The notes under the pieces: model-generated | Database searches by the model: none | Told to the model about the DNA's origin: nothing | Seen by the model: the letters and a program-made list of their open reading frames with translations, nothing else | Part shown: positions 56,557 to 64,000 of the stretch, in pieces | How positions within the stretch are numbered: position 1 is the stretch's first letter | Layout of the letters: each line of letters starts with the position of its first letter | From: Polia nebulosa | Lineage: Eukaryota > Arthropoda > Insecta > Lepidoptera > Noctuidae | NCBI GenBank assembly: GCA_951329385.1 | Contig: OX589603.1 | Span: 30,910,008-30,974,007 of the forward strand | DNA: 64,000 nt | Direction of reading: 5' to 3' | Position numbers and translations under genes: made by a program

Positions 56557-57590
56557 TTTAATATTTTTTTTTAATAATATTAAATAATAACTATCTTAAT
56601 ATACCGAATATCGAGTTGTCGGTAATTATAAATATTATGACTGTACCAAAAGACCATTCTTAGAGGAATGAGGTAATTTGAAAACGATAGTGTTATATAT
56701 TATGTATCCGAGAGTTTGCTGAGGATTTACCCGACAAATATAGTAGCGAGGTATCTCGTTGTGCTAACAGTTTCTTAGTTAATATGTATGTTTGGTGATA
56801 AAACTAGATTTTATCTCCGACTTTGGCTGTTTATAATTGGTTTATAGATTGTGGTTTGGTAGCCCTTGGCTTGTGAAGGGATTATTGGCAAAGCGACAAC
56901 GCCCCAGCAATGACAACTCCAAAGCTGTTGGTCGAGCAATGATCTTTGTGTGGATCCTTTTCCCCTACCACACACACCGAGTGGCCTAACATTAAGGACC
57001 TAGTGCTCAATATCCAGCATTACCTGAGCTTCCTTTATCTCTTCTTTAGTATGAGCCACAACCATACCCATGGTTCCTAAATCAATTGCTTGTTTTCTTA
57101 ACTTATACATGTATACATACTAACATAGTTATTAGGGTTAATGTTTACTAACAAATTATGGAATTTTTCTGAAATAAAATGATTATTATTATTATTATTA
57201 TTAACTCCTTTTTCAGTTTGGACATGCAGAAAAGGCAAGCCCATATCAACTAAATGTGATACTGAACAAAATACGACGCGATAATGACGTCACAATGTCG
57301 GAATATGTAAACAAAATGAAAGTGGAAGCAGCCAACACTCGAGAACAACTTATCATAAGTAAAGAATAGTCCTGAGACTGATTTTGCGTATAATATTTCG
57401 CTGTGAAAAACGCCATAACTCAAGATTATCATAAGTAAATAAAAGTCTTGATACCAGTCCTGATATTGATTTTACATAATAGTTCTGAGTGAAAAAAAGG
57501 CTTTGCTTGTCTCATCATCTCACTTTATCATCATCATCATCTCTCTTGACAGAAATCTATTGCTTGACATACGAGTACATATACTTTCTC
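56557..57590. other. Upstream flank of the SV2-like gene
   Basis: Probably 5' UTR and promoter of the minus-strand transporter. AT-rich, with TATA-like strings close to the ATG on the minus strand (ggtatattaag near 56600), but nothing that fixes a start site. There is a short (ATT)n repeat at 57182-57203. No coding exon is visible. Confidence 0.4.
57182..57203. repeat. (ATT)n microsatellite
   Basis: Seven tandem ATT units, directly readable. Confidence 0.9.
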
Positions 57591-57593
57591 TAG

Positions 57594-57855
57594 TAGCTCT
57601 AGACAAAGCGACTTTCTATTATAAGTGGGATTGTTATTCATCATCATTTCAGGCGAAAGACTTCCACTGTGTACTTCCCAAGTGTCACCACAACGACCGG
57701 TCCTGTGCGTCTCGCATCTGCTAGGACCCTCACTAGGTCATCGATCCAACTTGTGGAAAGCCATGCGCTATTGATATGTCTCGTGGTTAACCCCAAACAT
57801 TTTGACGTTCCGATAATTCCTATCGCTAGCAGAACATACTTTGTCTAGAGCCCCG
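57594..57855. mobile_element. CTCTAGACAAAG inverted-repeat element
   Basis: The ends are CTCTAGACAAAG and CTTTGTCTAGAG (12-bp inverted repeat), about 255 bp apart. It is related by its termini to the element at 50008-50368. The interior has no coding potential. Confidence 0.65.
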
Positions 57856-57999
57856 TATGTGGACTATTTTTCGCTGCGCCTTCTAGTACGCGGTTGCCAG
57901 TCAAGAACGAAAGAAGATAAATCTATATTTGTTACAGAAACGTGAAGGTAGAAGATAAGCTTTAGTACCACGACACAGAAGTAAGTCAATCAATCTGCC

Positions 58000-58687
58000 T
58001 TTTTTTTTGTGGGGTGGGAAATCATCCAATGACTTCTCCCACTCTAGGGTGGAGCGGGAGGGCGTGTCAGACTCTTACTGACTAAATCCCACCCCTGTTC
58101 CTTCCTGCCCTGAGTGCCCAGGGGCGAGGTAACTCTGTTTCGAATTTATCCTCAATCCCTGAGCAGGCATCGGCCATGACGGGCCCCGTCGTTATTGCTG
58201 ACAACTCTATGAGGCGCGCGTGGAACACTACGCGCCGTCGACTCTCGGGCCTGGTGATGATCGGACGGCGAGCTACCCATTACTCGCCGTCCGCAGGCTC
58301 GGGTCTACGGTGGCCGGAGATCGTCTCGCGGCGCCGGAAGCCCCAGGCGTCTCCTGAGGCGGCTGCTGCTGAGAGCGTGAGAGCGACTCTGTTGTTGAGT
58401 CTCCCTCACCCATGCCGCCTCCCTCTTTGCGAGCATTACTGCTTCGCAGAAGGAAGAGACAGCTTCCCATTCCCTCTAGCTCCGTACCATGGCCTGAACC
58501 AGGGCAGGGCGCTAAAGGTCGCAGCCGCCTATCGCATCCACGACGACACGGCGGGGCTCCGCCCAAGCGGGGCAGACCTCCACCGTATGCTTCACACGGT
58601 GGAGCTCCTGACGATCTCGGGACGATCCGCGCTGTGGAAATACCCGGGCGTCTCCTCCCGACCGATCCGAAACAGGAACCTCCCGAA
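58000..58687 (-). mobile_element. R1-clade LINE 3' copy with 11-bp target duplication
   Basis: The minus-strand translation reads FRIGREETPGYFHSADRP, RRGCDRRLRPLAPCPGSGHG in a shifted frame and EREWE-type end, then a long 3' UTR with gcgcgtggaacactacgcgc and poly(A) at 58000. ATCAATCTGCC at 57989-57999 and again at 58688-58698 is the TSD. The host is the start of the tgcctagcc repeat. This is the longest 3' UTR copy and serves as the family reference here. Confidence 0.9.
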
Positions 58688-59008
58688 ATCAATCTGCCTA
58701 GCCTTTTCCCAATTATCTTGAGGTCGGCTTCCAGTCCAACCTGATGCATCTGAATACCAGTATTTTACATGAAGCGACTGCCTATCTGACCTCCACAACC
58801 CAGTAACTGGGTAATACGACACCCCTTGGTAAGACTGGATGTCAGACTTTCGGGCTTCTGACGACCTGCAACGACTGTCAAAGATCCACGATTGACAGCC
58901 GGGACCAACGGCTTAACGTGCTTTCCGGAGGAGTCTCAGTATGTAAAGATGGACCCATCCATGGACAAACCCCGGCAAGCGTAGCTTAATCTGATAGATC
59001 GACCCGCT
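58688..59008 (+). repeat. tgcctagcc/ggcttccagt repeat, best copy
   Basis: It runs aatctgcctagccttttccc, gaggtcggcttccagtccaa, aacccagtaactgggtaata, gattgacagccgggaccaac and caagcgtagcttaatctgat. It preserves the TTAA site that is split in the copy at 38125. It is itself flanked by R1-clade LINE copies on both sides. Confidence 0.85.
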
Positions 59009-59345
59009 TTTTTTTTTTTGGCTAGGGTGGGAAATCATCCAATGACTTCTCCCGCTCTGGGTGGAGCGGTAAGGCGTGTCAGACTCTTACTGACTAAACC
59101 CCACCCCTGTCCCTTCCTTGCCTGGGTGCCCAGAGGTGCGGTAACTCTGTTTCGAATTTATCTGCAACCCCTTGGCATGCATGCATTAGCCATGACGGGC
59201 CCCGTCACGTGTTGCTGACATCTCTTGTTCGGCGCGCGTGGAACACTACGCGCCGTCGACTCTCGGGCCTGGTGCTGATCGGACGGCGACCTACCCACTA
59301 GCTGCCGCCCGCAGGGCCACGTCTACGGTGGCCGGAGATCGTGGG
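59009..59345 (-). mobile_element. R1-clade LINE 3' end copy
   Basis: Poly(T), then ggtgggaaatcatccaatga, gtgtcagactcttactgact, atgacgggccccgtcacgtg and gcgcgtggaacactacgcgc, ending ctacggtggccggagatcgt. 5' truncated within the 3' UTR. No clear TSD. Confidence 0.8.
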
Positions 59346-59910
59346 AGTACGTTTCCTACGGATCCAACATTCAATTTTTGTACAGTAAATTTATTTATCC
59401 TTCTTAAGTGTTGATTATTTTTTTTAAATTAACTATTCGCGTATAATTTCTCCAGCTCGGGGATTTTTTTATTATATTTGGTGTATTTAATACTGCTATA
59501 AAACAGCTGTAGCCTTAAGTTTGATGACTCTGATAATAAATTAGTTGTTGACATCTTGTGACGAGCAAATATAACGGTCTGATGGAAATAATCATTTGCA
59601 TTATTTAATATCGTGTTAGTGATGAAATGTAAACAGCCACGAAACATACTTACATGAAATAAATTTGCGTACTGAGGGTTCCGTTTCCATATTAATAATA
59701 CATTTGTTACACTAATTACAAGCTTCTGCCAACGTCTTTACCCGCGTGATTTTCACCCTAAAGGTACTACATACTCCTGGGATTACTTGCTCTGTCTCCT
59801 AAGCCAGGACACGGTCTCCTTGTGTGCCAACAGCCATGTTTTACACAAATTATAAGTAGCTTTTAATATTAGTATGGATTTATCCTATTAACAATAATGA
59901 TCTGGGAGCA

Positions 59911-60095
59911 AGATTACGGTTGGCGCAGTAGTTGATAGTGTTGCAGGTTCGATTCCCGTATGGAAAAAATATTTATATGGCCTACAGATAGTTATTCTGG
60001 GTCTGGTTGTCTTCTTGGGAGTTTGAATGTTTGTGAACGCACCCATGATACATGGAGTAATTCTTGTGGGGCAAGATTTTTTAATAAAAAAAGAA
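59911..60095 (+). mobile_element. tRNA-derived SINE, deleted copy
   Basis: It has box A TGGCGCAGTAG and box B GGTTCGATTCC (59946-59956), only about 15 bases apart because of an internal deletion. The body (aatatttatatggcctacag, tctgggtctggttgtctt) matches the SINE at 47589. Confidence 0.75.
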
Positions 60096-60109
60096 GATAG
60101 CAAAATAAA

Positions 60110-60570
60110 ATTATTTTATGTTATTTATTTTATTTTTATTGTTAGGTTTGTGTTTGACCACTATCTTACTTGATGTGCCATCGAAGACGGAGCACGCTTG
60201 CCTAGAAGTAACCTATTTACTCTTAACTTTAAGACTCCCAGGTTGTAGCTATCAGGAAACACAGACTCCGGCAGGGAATTCCATTCCTTAGCTGTACCAA
60301 TAAATGTGTTCCCAAAACGTTTTGTGCTTGTGGGTGGGTAGTCCACCATGTAACAGTGGCGCATCGCCGTACATCTTGTGGTCCAATGATGGAACGGGCT
60401 TGGCGGAATTAAATTATGCAATTCCGACGCACACTCCACAAAATGTAACCGATAGAAAACCGACAGGCTAGCAACTAGGCGTCGATGCTCAAGGCTTTGG
60501 AGCTTTGACTCGACGACCCTATCATTGCCGATGATCCTCTTAACCTTTAAACCAAACGCAAACAAACGAA
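60110..60570 (-). mobile_element. LINE ORF2 C-terminus and 3' end
   Basis: The open minus frame reads SLEHRRLVASLSVFYRLHFV, HNLIPPSPFHHWTTR, TAKEWNSLPESVFPDSYNLG and RVNRLLLGKRAPSS, ending in an AAATAAAATAA-rich tail. This is the C-terminal region of a CR1/jockey-like LINE. The same family appears at 43141, 44480, 50640 and 63619. Confidence 0.82.
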
Positions 60571-60799
60571 CATAAAATTGAATGTCTGAACTGAAAGTAA
60601 TATATTATAAAGCTATTTTAGTTTGGTAAAAATAATTCACAACAAAAAGGAAAACCACGGAACCCTCTAAAAATATAATTACAGTGTTCACATCATTTGT
60701 CCATTTTCACACAAAACATATGTCTGTGTTCACATCATAATTAGATTATTTCAACAGGAAAATATGTTGCTATAAGAACGTGAAAGTTTCATCATTTAT

Positions 60800-60970
60800 C
60801 TTCGCGAAAGCGACTTTACAGTCAGGGTCGTGGGCTCGATTCCTGCGTCATGACAAAAATATGTGAGGGTTGGACATACTCGTACCTTCATTCGGATACA
60901 GATATTTTGTCTCGAGTCTGGATGTTTGTGCAAGTGATTTGTGACTATAAACCATTTAATTTCAGGGTCA
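60800..60970 (+). mobile_element. SINE fragment with box B
   Basis: It contains ggtcgtgggctcgattcctg (box B GGCTCGATTCC) and a body with tcgagtctggatgtttgtgc. The box A half is degraded. Confidence 0.5.
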
Positions 60971-61004
60971 ACTTATATTTGGGACTTTTAGTGAAATAAA
61001 GCTG

Positions 61005-61056
61005 AAATACCGGCCAAGCGAGTGTCGGGTCAGGTGCAGTGTAAGGTTCTCTAGTC
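61005..61056 (+). repeat. ACCGGCCAAG repeat start
   Basis: It contains ataccggccaagcgagtgtc and gggtcaggtgcagtgtaagg, the first 50 bp of the family seen at 33812, then breaks off. Confidence 0.55.
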
Positions 61057-61134
61057 ACCCGTTATAACATGCAGACTTAGAAGGGGGCTTTATGTTTATT
61101 ACTGTGAACATATTAATTTAGTTCATCGTCAGTG

Positions 61135-61415
61135 GTGGCTGACGTATTCTATTTGAGGCGCGCGTGGAACACTACGCGCCGTCGACTCTCGGGCCTGGTG
61201 CTGATCGGACGGAGATCTACCCATTACTCGCCGTCCGCAGGCCCGTGTCTACGGTGGCCGGAGATCATCCTGCGACCTTCGTCGCCCAGGGCATCTCTTG
61301 TGGCGGCTGCGGCTGGGGGCGTGAAGGCCACTCCGTTGAGTCTCCCTCACCCGTTCCGCCTCCTCCTTCGCGAGCATTACAGCTTCGCAAAAGGACTGCT
61401 TCAAAGACGCATCTC
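61135..61415 (-). mobile_element. R1-clade LINE fragment
   Basis: It contains gcgcgtggaacactacgcgc, cgactctcgggcctggtgct, ggagatcatcctgcgacctt and ctccctcacccgttccgcct, matching 58210-58450. Both ends are truncated, and the RTE-type element is inserted at its right side. Confidence 0.75.
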
Positions 61416-61429
61416 GTAACAAACCCATA

Positions 61430-62664
61430 ATAATAATAATAATTTAGCCATTTAATTCCATAATAATTTAAAAATACATTCATAATACATTCAATAATAA
61501 TTGTTCAATTATACATTAAAATAATAAACAAAATAAATTGCAGTTATAATTTGTGAATTAGTTCAATAGTATATATTTTTCATCATTTTTATATTTTCAA
61601 TTATTAGGGACCTCTCGACGAGTATAGGCCTCCTCCAATTTATTCCACTTTTCTCTTTCCTGAGCCAATGTCATCCAGTTACCCCCAGCCATTTTCTCGA
61701 TTTCATCTGACCATCTTTCTAGTGGTCTTCCTCTTTTCCTTTTACCGGTGGGGCCAGACCAAATGGTAACCATCCTAGTCCATTTTTCATTGTGCATTCG
61801 AGCGATATGGCCTGCCCATTTCCACTTTAGTTTTTGGCAGTGTGACAGAGCATCAATTACTTTGGTTCGCTTCCTTATTTCTGTATTACGTTTTTTATCT
61901 CTACGTTTCAGGTTGAGTATGCTTCTCTCCATGGCTCTCTGACATGTCTCAATTTTATGTTTAGCATATGAATTATAAATCCATGTTTGGCTTGCGTATG
62001 AGAGGCAGGGTAGGAGACATGAATCTAGAATTTTCTTTTTTAACGTAAGCGGAAAATCAGCTTTTAGAATTTCTTTGTAGCTCCAGAATTTGTTCCATGT
62101 CATATTCACTCGCCGGTTTAGTTCATCCTTATGTCTACATTTCTTGAAAGATATCTGCTTTCCTAGATATATATATTCTTGTACGTACTCCAGTGGTATT
62201 TTGTTAATTTCGATAGGTATTATAGTGTTGTTGGTCATAATTTTTGTTTTGTCTGTATTCAGTTCTAAGCCTATAGCATGGCTGACAGAGTTAAGGTCGT
62301 TTATCATTTGTTTAAGCTGTGATGCATTTTCTGAGAACAATACGATATCATCTGCAAATCTTAAGTTACTCAGATAGTTTCCTTCGATATTAATACCTTT
62401 TTTAGACCAATTTAGTTTTTTCATTATACTCTGGAGTACAGTTATGAATATAGTTGGAGATAAAGGATCACCCTGCCTTACGCCTCTACATATAATTATC
62501 TCCTCACCTTTCCTGTCCAGTTTTACTCGACTAACGCTTTTCTTGTAGATGTCTTGTATGAGTTCGATTGTTTCTTGTGGTATTTTGCAATCTTGTAGAG
62601 CCGCCCACATGCTCCCATGAGAAATTGAGTCAAATGCTTTAGCGTAGTCTATGAATGTCAAGTA
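61430..62664 (-). mobile_element. 5'-truncated RTE-type LINE with 14-bp target duplication
   Basis: The open frame on the minus strand (stop near 61597) reads LTFIDYAKAFDSISHGSMWA, CRGVRQGDPLSPTIF, the catalytic FADDIVLFSENA, YLGKQISFKKCRHKDELNRR, and the RTE C-terminus LKWKWAGHIARM and RKRGRPLERWSDEIEKMAGG. It has more than 354 codons with no disruption. The tail is (ATA)n at the low end. GTAACAAACCCATA occurs at both 61416-61429 and 62665-62678, a perfect TSD. The endonuclease half is absent, so it cannot move by itself. Confidence 0.93.
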
Positions 62665-62863
62665 GTAACAAACCCATATCGAAAAAAAAATATAGGCAAC
62701 AAGATGATTGAATGGACCGTAATTTCCTGAAAAAATCGATACGAATTGTTGTTTCTGTTTATTACAACTGAACGATTCTAACGTTTGAGCTGTTGTTTAG
62801 CATCAAGGAATTCATAAATCGATCGTAAATGAATTGTTTCAAACTACTCGTAACATTTGACGT

Positions 62864-62970
<107 letters not shown>

Positions 62971-63180
62971 ATACATTTATTGGCTACAGTTAGAGGCACA
63001 CAACAAAAACGAAACAAACAACAAAATAAAAATAAAAAAAATAAACTAAAAGTAACAACGGAAAAAAAAAGAAAAAAGAAATGAAGTGTGCGCCTCACGG
63101 CTGCGCCAAATAGGTCCAGTTCAGCTTAGATGCCAGACAACTAGTGCCTGACGCTGGTTTTCAACAGGACCTGAGGTGTC
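62971..63180 (-). mobile_element. LINE 3' UTR remnant feeding the microsatellite tail
   Basis: The plus-strand atacatttattggctacagt and agaggcacacaac, then aaataggtccagttcagctt, resemble the block at 54735-54900 (aaatggacct region). It is interpreted as the 3' UTR of a minus-strand LINE. Confidence 0.45.
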
Positions 63181-63299
63181 ACGGATGTAAAACAGTTTTA
63201 AAGTGTCTTAAGATAGTGGGTTGCATACTTAAATAAAAAATATAAAAAATAAAAATACTCACGCGTCATTATTGATAGCTGTTTAAATTACAGTTGTTC

Positions 63300-63618
63300 A
63301 AACATTGGCCACACCACAATTGCGGCGGTAAGGCCCTTCTTTGAGGAGTGTTTTCGGACGTTTCGGGAGCTTCCTGTGTCGGATGAGGCGGGATCAAACG
63401 CTCGGGTGTTACCACTGTGTGGATCGGCCGGAGGACACGGAGGAGCATACCGTGGAGTTCTCCCCGCTAGGGCGGAGCACCGCCGTGTCCTCGAGGAGGC
63501 GATCGGCGGCAGCAAAATCTTGCGCCCGGCTCTGGTCCAGGCCATGGTACGGAGTGAGAGGGAATGGGAAGCAGTCACCTCTTTCTGCTCGTGAATGAGG
63601 AGGTGGAACGCGTGAGGA
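63300..63618 (+). mobile_element. R1-clade LINE ORF2 C-terminus fragment
   Basis: The frames read TTIAAVRPFFEECFRTF, GCYHCVDRPEDTEEHTVEF, then after a frame change EHRRVLEEAIGGSKILRPAL and VQAMVRSEREWEAVTSFCS. This keeps the CxxC...H zinc-knuckle arrangement of R1-type elements. It ends abruptly where the next LINE starts. Confidence 0.82.
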
Positions 63619-64000
63619 AGTTATTTTATTTTTATTGTTGATAGGCATACGTTTGACCACCATCTCACCTGATGGCTAGCGATGATGTGGTCGCTTAACG
63701 AAGATGGAGCACGCTTGCCTAGAAATAACCTATTCACTCTTGCCTTAAAAGAATCCCAGGTTGTAACTATCAGGAAACACAAACTCCGACCGGGAATTCC
63801 ACTCCCTAGCTGTACGCACAATGAATGTGTTCCTAAAACGTTTTCTGCGAGTGGGTGGGATGTTCACCAAGTACCGGTGGCACATCGCCGTACGTCTTGT
63901 GGTCCGTTGATGGAACGGGCTTGGCGGAATCAAATTATGCAATTCCGTCGCACACTCTCCAAAATGTAACCGATAGAAAACCGACAGGCTAGCAACTTGG
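63619..64000 (-). mobile_element. LINE 3' end running off the window
   Basis: The minus frame shows HNLIPPSPFHQRTTRRTAMC, SEFVFPDSYNLGFFKARVNR and LFLGKRAPSSLSDH, with a frame change near 63790, then a 3' UTR tcaggtgagatggtggtcaa. Same family as 60110-60570. It continues beyond 64000. Confidence 0.8.

Noticed and set aside
58176..58749. Long open frames on both strands (up to 181 codons)
   Set aside because: They lie within the GC-rich R1-clade LINE 3' UTR and its frameshifted ORF end.

Overview
This is nuclear DNA from an insect, almost certainly a moth or butterfly. The two protein-coding genes are split by GT-AG introns, the DNA is AT-rich, and the second half is crowded with repeats typical of Lepidoptera: R1-, RTE- and CR1-like LINE fragments, tRNA-derived SINEs, TTAA-flanked MITEs and fold-back elements. 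There are no operons, CRISPR arrays or rRNA genes.

Left half (about 1-28,000), plus strand. The C-terminal part of an inhibitory SMAD (Dad / Smad6/7 type) lies in four exons: 11715-11768, 20302-20382, 23380-23573 and 24535-24879. All reading phases join. The first exon carries the PPPY Smurf-binding motif. The last two carry the MH2 domain, which ends without the SSxS tail of receptor-activated SMADs. No MH1-coding exon was found, so the 5' part probably lies before the window. The first 11.7 kb is then intron or promoter DNA. It is punctuated by GC-rich islands, and two of these, at 3617-3631 and 4236-4250, contain exact matches to the BMP activation element (GGCGCCA-N4-GNCV) known from the Drosophila Dad enhancer. 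This suggests a conserved Dpp/BMP feedback enhancer.

Right half (about 28,000-56,600), minus strand. A complete gene for an SV2/SVOP-like major facilitator transporter can be assembled from ten coding exons, from the ATG at 56556 to the TAA at 28043, giving 529 residues with every phase matching. It faces Dad tail to tail across about 3 kb. Its introns hold nearly all the mobile DNA: a CR1-like LINE in intron 8, several R1-clade LINE copies with visible target-site duplications, an interrupted tandem array of about 155-bp units, MITEs and perfect hairpins. Several insertions lie within 20-45 bp of splice sites.

Right end (56,600-64,000). I see no host gene here. The region is a nest of transposons: R1-clade LINE copies inserted into another repeat, SINEs, an RTE-type LINE with a 14-bp target-site duplication, a GAAA microsatellite tail, and a minus-strand LINE that runs off the window end.
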